A DNA stretch of 64,000 bases. It comes from Physcia stellaris (lineage: Eukaryota; Ascomycota; Lecanoromycetes; Caliciales; Physciaceae). The notes below the pieces were generated by a model. The model made no database searches and was not told where the DNA came from. It saw only the letters and a program-made list of their open reading frames with translations. The position numbers were made by a program, and so were the translations under genes. Positions 1 to 11,467 of this stretch are shown one piece after another (position 1 is the stretch's first letter; each line of letters opens with the position of its first letter). The stretch is from the NCBI GenBank assembly GCA_018902385.1, contig JABSSW010000032.1, forward strand, positions 482,509-546,508, read 5' to 3'.

Positions 1-3000
1 ACATCAAAAGCTCGACTGGCAAGCCCAAGATATCGTCCCTGTCCAGGAAGCCTCCCAAAGTCTGGTGTGAGGGGCCATATGTATTCTGAAAGGCCTTCAA
101 CAAAGGAAGAAAGATTCCCACGACCCACGAGGACGCCTTTAGGAGCTCCGGTAGATCCAGAAGTGTACAGTAAATATGCATTTTCTTCACGATGCAAGGG
201 CGGAGAAGGATTTGATGGTATATCATCGAGCGCGTCATCTAAAATATTCTCGTGGTCGATAAGTACCACACGGCTCCTAGAGGAGCTATTTGGGAACTCT
301 GATGCTAATTGGCTTATTGTGATTAGAACCGTAGCTGCACTATCCTCTAATAAGAAGGTTTTGCGCTCCTTGGGTAAAGATTGGTCAATGGGTAGGTAAG
401 TATTGCCTGACTTCAATATACCCAACATTACAGCGTACGCTTCAAGCCGATGATCAAGGCACATTGCGATCATGTCACCCCTACGATTATCTCGATGCAG
501 GAAAGCTGCAACCCGGTTGGACTTTTCACACAACTGACGAAAAGTCCATGTATCGCCAGTTGACTCCGCATCTTCCAGCGAGTGTATGCTCTTCGCCGCG
601 AGCCAATCTGGATGTTCAGTAGCGAAGTGGTCTACCCAGTGGACAGGGTCTCGATGTGGAGCTAAAGCCACTGCTTCGCTTGGAACCACGGAGCTGATAG
701 AGAGCAAATGCTTTGGTAACTTAGATGTGATATCTTTAGCTGGTATATCTGGCCACTTGATCATAGCATCGACCACTGCCTCTACCTGTCGAGCGAGAAG
801 CATCGCGTGACTCTGGCTCATGACCGTTTCGCTAGCAGCGATTTCCAGATGAAGGTTACCATTTGGTAGCTGCAGCACATTGAGAGCTACGGGATGTTCG
901 ACGGTGAGCTTTGTTAGATCGTCCAATTTCCTCCATGGCTGACTTGCTTCGCCGTCGTTCTCTTGGGATATCTCAGGGAGGTAATTGAAGATCGCAGGAT
1001 AAAGCACTGCGTCTTGAGGCCGTTGTAGGATTTTTCGGATAGTTCGTGGATGAACTGACCTGTGCTCCCTGGACTGTGACTGTAACTTTGATTGAGCGAC
1101 AAGCAACTCGCGAATTGACCCGCGTGCTTTAAAAGGAACGGGCATTACGTTGATGAAAGGTCCAATGGTGTCTTGCAACGCGGGGAATTTGATGCGGTCG
1201 GAGTTGGTCTCTCCAAAGACTAATGACTCGGCTTCCAGATACTCTAGTAATACAAGGCCCCAAGCAAGTCTAAATAGGGACGCAACCGATGACGCTCCCA
1301 AGCTCATCGCGGTACTTCTGAGATCCTCATACGGTGTGCTTACTTGTTTGGTTTGCGTTGTAAACCCGGTATTCCCAACTCTTTCGATGGCCCTCTTACC
1401 TGTCAAATCAGGCCACGCATTGGTCTCTTGATCAGCATGTTCATTGATCACTGAAGACCAATATTTCTCGTCTTCATCTATTTGATGGTTTGTTGGGAGT
1501 AGTACCTCAAGGGCTTGAGTAAGTTGATGTCGTTGTATAATATTCCCATCCCCACCATGGTAGGCGTGGTAAACATCTGTCAGGATATGATCAAGAGATG
1601 GCTCATCTCGAATCGCATGGTGTATGGAAACAATCATCTCGTAATGATCCGGTTGTTCAAGGATAGTAATGGCCCACAGAGGATTGCGGAAGTGAGTATC
1701 CTGGTGCTTCTTGATTAACTCTTTGACTCGCTGGCCCGCTTGATCTTCAACACTTGTTTCTCCTGAGTGAATAGTCTCCCAATCCAGAAGTGGTTGTTTG
1801 TAAATGAGCTGCAGGAAAGCGTCTTTCGGAGAAGAAGTACTATCCACATCCTGCGCACATTCGGCAAGAGGAATGAAAGCACTCCGCAAGGCCTCCGTAT
1901 TGCTTGCAACCCGCAACCACGCAATGCGCATTCGTTGGAGGTCAATGTTAGTATCAAGGTCGAAGACGGCATTGCTCCAGTAGGCGTTGGGATCTTTCAT
2001 AGTTTCGCTAAGAAGTGATTCCTGAATCGGCAATGTAGGAACAATATATGCACCCTGACCTCCCAACTTGGCTTGTACCTTCGGCCACCAATGTTCGTGG
2101 AAATCGGCTAGGGGGTAGGCGTTTTTCAAGGGCGTAAAGGTTGCTTGTTCAATGCTTGCCAACAGATCAGCGATATTCTGACATCGGAGAACGTCGATAA
2201 CCGAAAGCGAGCGGCCCTCCAGATTGAGCAACGAGACTAGTCGCGTCACTCTAATGGAGTCTATTCCAATAGATGTAAGGGTGCTGGATCTGTGTATTGC
2301 AGCGTAGTGGGTCCCAGAGACCTTCGCTATTGTTTGGATGGTATAGGATTCATGTTGTTTCCAAGATACTTCTTCGCCATCGCCAGCAGCAAGCTGTCGC
2401 TCCCATCTCCCAAGATCTACTGTATGATATATATCCTTTAGCGCCGCACGGTCGATTTTTGCTGAAGAGGTTCGAGGGATATTACTAATGACAATGAACA
2501 CACTTGGGTTCATATATTCGGGGAGGGTCTTCTTCGCCTCTTCAAACGCAGCTCTGCTAATCTGAATAGCATCATCGTTTGCGATGGGATAGGTTCCGAA
2601 CTCACCATTACGACACAGTCTAGGAGCTGACAAGAATGCTACTAGAACTTTAGATGGACGATCCTGTCGTGCTAGGTACTGGATATCGACTTGCTCTACG
2701 AGGGAATGACAGCTACGGAGAGAGAAGGCAATTTCACTGAGTTCGATGCGAATACCTTGAATCTTTATGAGATCGTCATCTCGGCCCACGAATTCAAGAG
2801 ACCCGTCATGCAATTGTCGAACAATGTCGCCGGTCATGTAGAGATATCTTCCATATCGCTTGTTCCATACGAAGCGGTCGGATGATTTCTGAATATCATG
2901 CCAGTAACCTTGCGATAGCTGGGGGCCTCCAAGGGCTAATTCCCCTATGCCTTGTCTCATGACTGGGTGCTTGCCGCGCATGACGAATGCGGATACTGAA

Positions 3001-4844
3001 GAGAGAGGATAGCCAACATTATGACTATTCATCTCATCTCCCGGCATGCCAAATTGCCGAAGAGTTGAGACGACTGTTGTCTCCGCAGGACCATAGGTGT
3101 TGAAAGCTCGGATATCTTGGCTCCAGTCATCCGCTACAGACTGGGTGAGCTTTTCTCCGATCATAGTGATCACTTGCAAGGTTGGGCAAAGTTTTCGCTC
3201 GATGCTAGCACCAAAGGCTGGAGTCAGGTGAGCGTGAGTAGCTTTGGTTGAATTCACTAGTTGCGCGAATGAACCAAGCATAATCTGTTTGGTGGATGCA
3301 ATAAGTGTTCCTCCAACGCCCCAGGTGTAGAACAGGTCTTGAACGAAGACATCGAAGGTGAATTGGGAAAATTGAAGACAGCGGACAGAATCACCAATCA
3401 CATTCGTGGGTATAGACCCCTGGATGGCTTTCATACTGGCAACCGCAGCTCCATGTGATATAGGCACGCCTTTAGGATCGCCTGTCGTTCCACTAGTCCA
3501 GATCAAGTAGGCAAGGCTGCATGATTTCAATTTTGGAGTTTGGCCATGGCTGGAGGGAGGCTTTTCTATATTTGTAATATCGATAGTCATAACATTTTCA
3601 GGTATCCCATCTCTATCACCGGCTATCCTTTGCTCGGCAACAATCATGATCTTGGCATAAGTACGAGCAATGAGGTCATGACGGCGACGGGTGGGAAATG
3701 ATGGATCAATTGGAGACCAGGCTCCTCCTGCCTTCAAAACGCCAAGGATTGCAACGTACAGCTCGGGACGTCTGTCCATGCAAATGGGTACAATGGTGTT
3801 GTCGAGAGGCCCAAATTTATAGATCAAATGATCTGCGACTTGCTGCGCCTTTTCATCGAGCTGTCCATATGTCCACGACACATGGCCACTCCGATCGCTG
3901 GTGTCGAGGTGTCGCTCAAAGATTAATGCTACGCGATCTGGGCTATGTCGAGCATATTCTTCAAATTGACGATGAAGGCCTTTGGATTCTTCCTCAAGGT
4001 CCTCGACTTCCATCATCTCTTCATTGGATGCTGAGAGTAATGGTATACGAACGGCGAGGAAGCTGCTGTCTGTAGGCTCATCGGGATTTTCAAGTATGAA
4101 GGACATGATGTCTTCCATTTGCTTCAACATGATGAGGGCGCTCGACTCATCCAGGACGTAATCAGTATAGGAAGCTCTAAAGGCCAAACATCCAACAGCG
4201 TTTGGCTGTACCTCGATACTGACACCATGATTGATATCGAAACATGAGCTCGGATCACTCATCCGTGAGGATGATTCCTCTACAAAGACGATCCTAGTGG
4301 CATACCGAGACTGATCTTTCCAGTCCGACGCCGAACGTGGAACTTGATTGAATGGAAGCGACGACTGGTGCGAGGCTGCCACCACTCGAAGTAGAGTAGT
4401 AATAGAAGAGTGTACTCTACTTTCCGAGAGATCAAGGGATATTTGCGTTTCAGATCCATGAGATATCCTTCCATTGTTATCATCAGAGATATGGGTTTTG
4501 GTTGGAAAAATGGCCGTAGTATAAACAACTTCTTCGTGAGTAGAGGTATAAGCAGATAGAAGAAGAGCCCATGTCAACTGCAGTGCCGTGACGGGATGTA
4601 CACCATGATCTCCTGTGGCTCTGTACAGCTTGGGCAATCGCAAAGTTGAGTCCAGACTGACTGACCCTCGTTGCCCATTTATTGCTCGCGGCCTCAGACC
4701 CGTCAAGGCGGGGAATAAGGTAGGCGAAAGGTGCCCAATAATACCCGAATGGGCATCATTGCCTTTCGGATGGGTTGAAGTCATATGCGCGTATTCCTCA
4801 TGACTCTGAGAGTTCCCGTTGGTGGCAGGTATGGATGCAGGCAT
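1..4844 (-). CDS. Siderophore-type nonribosomal peptide synthetase, N-terminal part (continues past the left edge)
   Basis: One open frame runs on the minus strand from an ATG at 4844, which directly follows an in-frame TAA, to base 1 without a stop (about 1,614 codons seen). Domain order: a partial condensation-like region (residues about 1-280), a first adenylation domain with TSGTTGDPKG (about 450), NTYGPAETT (about 583), YMTGD and GRDDDLIKIQG (about 670-690) and SSAKIDRAAL (about 795), a thiolation domain with IGIDSIR (about 861), a condensation domain with HHAIRDE (about 1073), then a second adenylation domain from about 1415 with YTSGSTGAPKG near 1560. The A-T-C-A order beside an ABC gene and sidA resembles the extracellular-siderophore synthetases NPS6/SidD; that subclass is inferred from context. 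A second in-frame ATG at 4784 is an alternative start. No intron is needed in the part seen. It is divergent from the ABC gene and likely iron-repressed. Confidence 0.95.
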   Translation of the reverse strand, partial: MPASIPATNGNSQSHEEYAHMTSTHPKGNDAHSGIIGHLSPTLFPALTGLRPRAINGQRGSVSLDSTLRLPKLYRATGDHGVHPVTALQLTWALLLSAYTSTHEEVVYTTAIFPTKTHISDDNNGRISHGSETQISLDLSESRVHSSITTLLRVVAASHQSSLPFNQVPRSASDWKDQSRYATRIVFVEESSSRMSDPSSCFDINHGVSIEVQPNAVGCLAFRASYTDYVLDESSALIMLKQMEDIMSFILENPDEPTDSSFLAVRIPLLSASNEEMMEVEDLEEESKGLHRQFEEYARHSPDRVALIFERHLDTSDRSGHVSWTYGQLDEKAQQVADHLIYKFGPLDNTIVPICMDRRPELYVAILGVLKAGGAWSPIDPSFPTRRRHDLIARTYAKIMIVAEQRIAGDRDGIPENVMTIDITNIEKPPSSHGQTPKLKSCSLAYLIWTSGTTGDPKGVPISHGAAVASMKAIQGSIPTNVIGDSVRCLQFSQFTFDVFVQDLFYTWGVGGTLIASTKQIMLGSFAQLVNSTKATHAHLTPAFGASIERKLCPTLQVITMIGEKLTQSVADDWSQDIRAFNTYGPAETTVVSTLRQFGMPGDEMNSHNVGYPLSSVSAFVMRGKHPVMRQGIGELALGGPQLSQGYWHDIQKSSDRFVWNKRYGRYLYMTGDIVRQLHDGSLEFVGRDDDLIKIQGIRIELSEIAFSLRSCHSLVEQVDIQYLARQDRPSKVLVAFLSAPRLCRNGEFGTYPIANDDAIQISRAAFEEAKKTLPEYMNPSVFIVISNIPRTSSAKIDRAALKDIYHTVDLGRWERQLAAGDGEEVSWKQHESYTIQTIAKVSGTHYAAIHRSSTLTSIGIDSIRVTRLVSLLNLEGRSLSVIDVLRCQNIADLLASIEQATFTPLKNAYPLADFHEHWWPKVQAKLGGQGAYIVPTLPIQESLLSETMKDPNAYWSNAVFDLDTNIDLQRMRIAWLRVASNTEALRSAFIPLAECAQDVDSTSSPKDAFLQLIYKQPLLDWETIHSGETSVEDQAGQRVKELIKKHQDTHFRNPLWAITILEQPDHYEMIVSIHHAIRDEPSLDHILTDVYHAYHGGDGNIIQRHQLTQALEVLLPTNHQIDEDEKYWSSVINEHADQETNAWPDLTGKRAIERVGNTGFTTQTKQVSTPYEDLRSTAMSLGASSVASLFRLAWGLVLLEYLEAESLVFGETNSDRIKFPALQDTIGPFINVMPVPFKARGSIRELLVAQSKLQSQSREHRSVHPRTIRKILQRPQDAVLYPAIFNYLPEISQENDGEASQPWRKLDDLTKLTVEHPVALNVLQLPNGNLHLEIAASETVMSQSHAMLLARQVEAVVDAMIKWPDIPAKDITSKLPKHLLSISSVVPSEAVALAPHRDPVHWVDHFATEHPDWLAAKSIHSLEDAESTGDTWTFRQLCEKSNRVAAFLHRDNRRGDMIAMCLDHRLEAYAVMLGILKSGNTYLPIDQSLPKERKTFLLEDSAATVLITISQLASEFPNSSSRSRVVLIDHENILDDALDDIPSNPSPPLHREENAYLLYTSGSTGAPKGVLVGRGNLSSFVEGLSEYIWPLTPDFGRLPGQGRYLGLASRAFD

Positions 4845-5570
4845 TTACTGCATTGGGCGTATAATTTTAATCTTTGCGATAAAAAGATTCTTCATGCAGA
4901 CTTACCTATAGCAACAGAATGGTATATTAATTCGATGTCAGGAAATTGTCTGCATTGGTTTCACCATTTGCAACCAGTCGGCGCGCCGAGTACCACTCAA
5001 ACATCTCCTTATCTAGCTTGGCCGTTGAAAGTTATGAGCTTTGCAGGCTACGTCAGCCTGGACAGATTTCCATGTTTGAAGAGCCCATCGCGTAGACGCG
5101 GCCTGCCTGATGGAGTCCGGGAAAACTTCCTAGAACCATGGCGAGATTTGCTAATGGTGCTGCACTAATCGCCCATTTTCAAGTGTACTTTCCTTTTTCA
5201 TCCACCGAGGCCGTTTGCGACGAATCAAGAGCAAAGACCAGCCCACCTCCAATTGTCAAGGGATACCCACGTCGGTAGTGGTGAAGGGGATGGCACTAAT
5301 GGCCGGTTGGCCGCGGTGCCACTGTGCCAGACGGGAGACATCCCCGCCAGAAAAAAGAGAGTGTGACGATGCCGAGAGTGGCTTGGCTGGAGGGATGTGG
5401 ATGCTGGATCCTACTAAGGAAGGTAGCAAACGCCGCTGCTATAAGCAGACGGAAAGGAACCTTGTTGAGCGGCCAGCTGAGCGAGACAGGTTAAGATTAT
5501 TGTTCGATGTGATCAGAAACCATCACAGCGGCTTGCATCGTAGAGAGTAATAGGCCTCGGCTCGCTCGGT

Positions 5571-5636
5571 AGAAAAGAAAAAAGAAAAAACGAAAAAGAA
5601 AAAAGAAAAAAGAAAAAACGAAAAGGCAAAAAGGGA
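5571..5636. repeat. Polypurine A/G low-complexity tract
   Basis: Runs of A interrupted by G and an occasional C (GAAAAAAG-like units) lie in the shared NRPS/ABC promoter about 75 bp from the GATA-type site. Such tracts often exclude nucleosomes in fungi; that role is inferred. Confidence 0.6.
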
Positions 5637-5710
5637 AGAGGATGGAACGACTCCGACAAAAGCCGTAAAGGATTTTACACTAGCGTTTTCTTAGCTGTTA
5701 CATAATAATC

Positions 5711-5719
5711 TTATCAGAT
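5711..5719 (-). promoter_or_regulatory. SreA/Urbs1-type GATA site in the NRPS-ABC promoter
   Basis: TTATCAGAT on the plus strand reads ATCTGATAA on the minus strand, an exact match to the ATCWGATAA consensus bound by iron-dependent GATA repressors (SreA, Urbs1, SRE). It lies about 870 bp upstream of the NRPS start and 476 bp upstream of the ABC start, so it could repress both genes when iron is plentiful. Confidence 0.7.
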
Positions 5720-6194
5720 CCCCCCTAGTCTGCTCTGATCGTAGTGTCATGCTCTCCCCTCTCAGCCAAAATCAATCGTGCTCGCACTTTACATCATGCG
5801 ATAATTCAGCATCCAGGACGAGACCATCCATCCGAACCTGCATTGCCTATTGCCGCTCTGCGACCATCATCTCCCACCAGCCAAATGGCACCTAAGCGCC
5901 TCCGTCTTCGGCCTTGGTCGTGTCGGACATGGCCATGCGAGCCATGGCTTTGGTCGCCCATTGAGCGTGCCCCAAGCCTCTTTCCACCATGTTGAGATCC
6001 ATGGGTTGGTTGAAGAATTTCCGATCTCTTACCGAGATCCCAGTGCGGCATCCCAAGGATGGAACTCCTTTTCAGAGCTTCAGAAAACGCTGCCTTTGCC
6101 AAATTACTTCGCTTGAACCTGTTGCACCACTCAGGTTCGCACGTCAAAGTCGAACTGGCATGCCTGGTCTTTTCAGTCTCATCAGCCTCTCAAC

Positions 6195-9100
6195 ATGTCA
6201 GCTGCTCGCCGTGGAGGACAGCGAAGGGATCACTCAATGCCGCCCAGCTTTGAGAAGAAGGTCAGTCTTGGAGTGCAACAGTAGGATCTTCGACGAGCTC
6301 ATCAGCTCCAACGATACCTGGCTTTCCCTTCCCTCCTTAGATCATGCTAACCAGAATTCTTATTGGCAGGGACGGAGACTCGGACGGTTTTTGCAAGTCA
6401 CCAAACCAGTCAAGAGGAGCTTCCGCTACGTGCGCCTTCTGATTGGCAATACCCCAACCTATTGCGATACAGCCTTGCTCGCTGGTGGTACTCTAGCAGC
6501 TGTCGCGGCTGGGGTACCATTCCCGGTGCTCGGGGTCCTCTTCGGAGAGCTTGTCGATGACCTCAATGGAGCCGCTTGCGATACGTCGCGGGAGGTCGAT
6601 ACAAGCACCATCCAATCAGGTGTGAACCAAAAGGTTCTGCTCGTGGTCTACATCACAATCACCAACTTCGTGGCCATCTACGTCCATACTGGTTGCTGGA
6701 GTCTATTCGGGGAGCGACTTGTCCGCCGACTGCGCTCACACTATTTCAAAAGTCTTCTCCGGCAGGAGATTGCATTCTTCGACAACATCTCTGCAGGGGA
6801 GGTTTCTGCTCGTTTGACAAGTGATATCGAGACTATTCGAAGTGGGACGTCGGAAAAGGTAGGTATTTGCATCTCGAGCTTCTCCTACCTGTTGGGAGCA
6901 TATATCGTTGCTTTCATCAAAGCCCCCAGGCTAGCTGGCATGCTAGTAGCTCTTGTTCCAGCCTACATTTTGATGGCAGCGATTGGTGGTATTGTGGGAA
7001 GATACACAGGTCGCATGACGGATCACATTAGTGCTGCTCTTTCCATCGCCTCCCAGTCCCTCTCCAACGTTGGCGTAGTACATGCTTTTGGGGCGAACAG
7101 GCGGCTAGAGGCCAAATATGCCTTGCATCTCAAAAGGTCACAGAAAGACGGCTTGAAGAAAGCGACGGCGGCCGCTGTACAATTTGGCCTGCTGTTCTTT
7201 ATTGCCTATTCTGCGAATGCTCTTGCGTTTTGGCAAGGAAGTCATTTCATAGCGACCAGCACCACTTCTGATCAACCTGATGTTACGGCTGGCGCAGTCT
7301 ACACCGTGATCTTTCTACTCATCGACGGTAAGCACCTGCAAGATAACTCCGATCCTTTTTCTATACTGACGGTCACTAGCTTCTTTTATTGTTAGCCAAG
7401 TCGCACCTTTCCTGCAGATCTTTGGTGCTGCCGCAGCTGCTTCGGACAAGCTACAATCTGTCATAGATCGTCCATCCGACATTGATGGGGTGTCGAACCA
7501 CGGATCCGAGAGAATAGTCGGTGTCAGAGGTGACGTTACATTTGAAGATGTCAGCTTCCAATATCCTTCTAGGCCTGGGGTTGAAATCCTGCACAAGGCC
7601 AATCTATCATTCCCTTCTGGAAAACATACAGCTATAGTTGGTCCTTCGGGCAGCGGGAAGTCCACTATTGCTGCACTAGTTGCGCGACTCTACGATCCGA
7701 CCGATGGCAAGGTGCTGCTGGACGGTCACGACCTGCAGGACCTCAACGTCCATTTTTTGAGAAGCTGCATCGGTCTTGTACAGCAAGATCCCTGGCTTCT
7801 CGATCGCTCGATACTCGAAAACATTGCGCATGGCCTTGTGAATACATTGACCCAGAGAGGGCCGGACTACGAAGAGCTCTTGCTAGGTCCTAGTATTGCC
7901 GACTTTGTTCATGCGGTGCAGAACGGTCAAGATTTTCAAGAAGCCTTAGCTGCTCAAAAGCCGATCGTTGTCGAAGTTGTGGATCTTGTGCAGAATGCAG
8001 CTGTCCTTGCTGATGCTGAAGAATTTATCAAGGACCTTGAGCACGGGTATGCCACAATGATAGGAGCAAAAGGTAGTGAATTAAGTGGAGGTCAAAAGCA
8101 ACGGATCGCCTTTGCCCGTGCCTTGGTAAAAGATCCTTTGATACTGCTGCTGGACGAAGCCACATCGGCACTAGACTCTGCAAGCGAGCAGAATGTCCAA
8201 GCTTCAATGGGGAAGGCCATCGAAGGCAGGACGACTATATCGATTGCTCATCGGCTTTCAACGGTGAAAGGTGCCGACAACATCATTGTACTAGAACATG
8301 GCCGACTTGTGGAGCAAGGAACACATGAGGAGCTACTGGCTGAAGCTGGAGCATATGCTGCCATGGTGGAAACCCAAGGCTTACAGTTGCCTGTGCAATT
8401 GACCGTCGGCTTACCTCTAGAAAAGCTTGCTCATGATCACGCAAATGAAGTCGCTGAAGACACATCTAGGGAAAGCGAGCCTAGCGAAAAAATGGAGGCC
8501 TATACTCAGACGCCTTTGACTACGCAGCCTGAGGAGCTAGAAGACTTAAAACCCTCCTTACTATCAACGATAGGAGGTATTGTCGCTTTGGCCCGCCCCC
8601 AGTGGCTGTTGGCCGTTGTTGGAATCGCTGCAGCGATCATTGTTGGAGGATCATACACTGGGGATGCTGTCATATTTGGTCACTCGATTGGGAGTCTTAG
8701 TCCTTGCAATGACAGCGTGAGTATACGTGCCGGGGGAAATCTCTACGGTCTGCTCTTCTTCATACTGGCTATCCTTACCTTTCTCGCCAACTCTACCAGC
8801 GGATTCGCTTTTGGTAAAGTCACCGAGAAGTTGGTCTACGAGGTACGGCTATTGGCTTTTCGCTCGCTTCTTTTCCAAGATGTCCAGTGGCATAACTCGA
8901 ATGATCGAACGCCGTCTTTGTTGCTGTCTTACCTCTCCAGCGACGCGAATTCCTTGGCCGGCTTGTCCGGAGCCGTTGTAGGAACGATCACGGCCATTCT
9001 TGTCAATTTGATTGCGGGTATTTTGGTTACCCACATTCTCGCGTGGAAGATTGCCATCGTTCTGCTTGCAACGCTACCTCTACTTCTGGCTTCTGGCGTG

Positions 9101-10399
9101 ATGCGTCTACGTGTGCTTGCTCAGCTGCAGAGTCGGCATCAGGTGGCGTATGCGGCATCGGTTGGCATCTGCCTTGAGGCCGTCAGCTCCATCAAGACAG
9201 TTGCCAGCTTATCGCTTGAGAAAGAAACCTTTCAGGTGTACAATCGGTCTCTTAGTGAACCCTACAAAGCAAGTTTCCGAGCCATAGCTTATGCTAATTT
9301 TTGGCTTGCGACTGCATACAGCGTCAGTAATTTGATATACGCTCTAGCATACTGGTGGGGCTCTAAACAAATTATCAATGGGGTTTACTCTCAGACGCAA
9401 TTTTTCATAGTCCTCCCAGCATTATTGTTCAGCGCTCAATCGTGCGGCCAAATGTTTGCTCTCGCGCCAGACTTGTCAAATGCACGCGTAGCTGCCGGGA
9501 GACTCCTTGGACTCCTTGCTATCGGTCCTGTTGAGCCTTCACGTCGATCTAATCTTCCGGGAGAGACTATCAGTGACATTTCGAAAAGCGAGCAAGATTT
9601 GGAGGCTGGGTACGGGCGCGCCAGCAATATCCTCTCATCTGTCGTCCCCAATGCCATGGTTCGCGTACGCTTCAACGATGTTCACTTCTGTTATCCGACT
9701 CGGCCTCAGCTCAAAGCACTACAGGGACTCAGTCTCGAAGTCCTACCGGGGCAGTTCTGCGCTTTAGTGGGTTCAAGCGGCGCAGGAAAGTCTACAATAG
9801 TCTCGCTACTTGAAAAATTCTACCGACCGACTGCTGGGAGCATTGAGCTTTCCGAGAGACTTCTCGATCATCAAGAGTCTTCCTTTCGCGACAACATATC
9901 ATTGGTACCACAGGACAGTGCCCTCTTCGACGACACGATTCGATTCAATGTCGCCCTCGGGGCAAGGCCAGATCACGAAGCTACTGACGAAGAAATTGAA
10001 GCCGCATGCATAGCTGCAAATATCCACGACGACATCCTAGCGCTGCCACAAGGCTACGACACCCGCTGTGGATCCAATGGCGATCAGCTTTCCGGAGGTC
10101 AAAAACAACGTCTCTCAATCGCACGCGCGCTGGTTCGTAAACCTGGCCTGCTTTTGCTTGACGAGCCTACGAGCGCTCTCGATGCAGAATCGGAAGCACA
10201 TTTCCAAAGGACGATGAGCAGTATCCGGGGTAAGATGACTATCATCGCGGTTGCCCATCGTCTCCACACTATTCAACAAGCCGACCAGATATTCGTGATT
10301 GAAGAAGGCCAATGCGTTGACCATGGTACTCACGACGAACTACTGATGCGGAGTGCATCGTATCGCGCAAACGCACTGCACCAGTCCCTTGACGCGTAG
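6195..10399 (+). CDS. Full-length ABC (ABCB/MDR-type) transporter of the siderophore cluster
   Basis: Three exons are predicted: 6195-6260, 6370-7327 and 7380-10399 (introns 6261-6369 GTCAGT...GCAG; 7328-7379 GTAAGC...TAG), giving about 1,347 residues with consistent phase. The start at 6195 has a good CAACATG context; the longer open frame from 5989 reads through intron 1 and has an unlikely N-terminus. Layout is TMD1-NBD1-TMD2-NBD2. NBD1 has GPSGSGKST, LSGGQKQR and LLLDEATSALD, with about 35 extra residues between the Q loop and the signature. NBD2 has GSSGAGKST, LSGGQKQR and LLLDEPTSALD. All ATP-binding motifs look intact. ABC transporters of this type sit beside NPS6/SidD-class synthetases and sidA; a role in moving siderophore or its breakdown products across a plasma or vacuolar membrane is inferred. 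Exon 1 is the least certain part. Confidence 0.93.
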
Positions 10400-10721
10400 G
10401 GAAGCGTGACCAGCAAGGACATTGAGCATCCGCGTCAAGCCGCTCTTGCTGTGGAAAATTTTCATCCCATGCCTTAATAAACCAATCGGGCTTCCATTGG
10501 TTCACTACTCCAAATCGAGTCCGACCGATATCGGTCGCTAGATTTCCGCTTCAACGTCCCTTCCTCACAGCAATTCCAGGCGTCCCCATGCATCCCCACG
10601 CCAGAGGCAAGCCATTACTTCACTGGGCCTAACCTGCTAGAGATGGGGTTAATTAAGTCTCTCTTTCGGCTGTGTAGTGACGGAAAGCACGAATGGGGCT
10701 CTCGCTGTGGTTGTAGCAAAG

Positions 10722-10730
10722 TTATCAGAT
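10722..10730 (-). promoter_or_regulatory. SreA-type GATA site upstream of sidA
   Basis: TTATCAGAT is the reverse complement of ATCTGATAA, a perfect consensus match, 738 bp upstream of the sidA ATG. Confidence 0.6.
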
Positions 10731-10930
10731 CCGCTTTGTGCGTCCTTTTCCCTGCCGGCCAAGACATCTGATGCCCCGTCCTGCAACACCGTTCCCTCGA
10801 TCGGCAGTGCACTGACCTCCCACGTTCGCTGGATTCGTTGTCGTTCAAGCCAATTTCTAAGCGACGCAAGAGCGTTGACAAATTGCATGGGGGTTTCGCC
10901 TGCATATACCTTATCCTACCATAGCCCATC

Positions 10931-10949
10931 TTATCAGATCATCTGATAA
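10931..10949. promoter_or_regulatory. Inverted pair of SreA-type GATA sites upstream of sidA
   Basis: TTATCAGAT-C-ATCTGATAA is two perfect 9-bp consensus sites in opposite orientation with one base between them, 519 bp upstream of the sidA start. Iron-regulated GATA factors have two zinc fingers, so a paired site suggests cooperative binding; that is inference. Confidence 0.75.
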
Positions 10950-11467
10950 TTCTTGGCTGACGACAACACCATCACACATTAATTAATATTGATCTCTAGT
11001 GTCTTTGTGCAGCTCTCTCTCCGCTACCCAGCCTGTGCGGACCGTACTAGCTGCTACTTAAGTCCCGCAGCCCGTGGTTGTGCCGCCGCTTTAATTGAAG
11101 TTTACAGTGCAAGCCTCCGCGGCTACAAGGAATTCTGCAAGTACAGCTACCGTTGTTGTGCTCGCTGTATGACACGAACACTCTACCGACAGCGCGAGCG
11201 TCAGTGAACTTAAATTTCTACCGGGACGCACGCGGCAGCCCCTAGACCCTTTGATGCGTCTCGGTACTTGGCACACAAACGACTGTACGCGAACCCTTTA
11301 GAGGTAGAGGTTGAACGGTTGTATTCCAGCTTCATGAGCTACTTCACTTTCTAATAATTAGCTTAGGAGATCAGACGCCACCCTCCCAAGATCCATTTGT
11401 ACAGAAGAAGTCGAGTTTCTTACTTTGTCACTTTCCGAACATCAAGTCAGACAGCAGGGACATCATC

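Larger units (their letters stand above)
4845..6194. promoter_or_regulatory. Bidirectional control region between NRPS and ABC transporter genes
   Basis: About 1.35 kb with no convincing gene separates the two divergent start codons. It holds one perfect match to the fungal iron-repressor GATA consensus (5711-5719) and an A/G-only low-complexity tract at about 5571-5636. Short ORFs here have no recognisable domain. Confidence 0.6.
10400..11467. promoter_or_regulatory. sidA upstream region with three iron-repressor GATA sites
   Basis: About 1.07 kb lies between the ABC stop and the sidA start. It contains ATCWGATAA matches at 10722-10730, 10931-10939 and 10941-10949. The small ORFs here show no recognisable domain. 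Confidence 0.65.

Noticed and set aside
5989-6369. Long N-terminal extension of the ABC transporter from an ATG at 5989
   Set aside because: The extension has no transporter-like sequence and reads through a good intron (6261-6369 with a branch-like GCTAAC). A start at 6195 with this intron removed gives a plausible N-terminus in phase.
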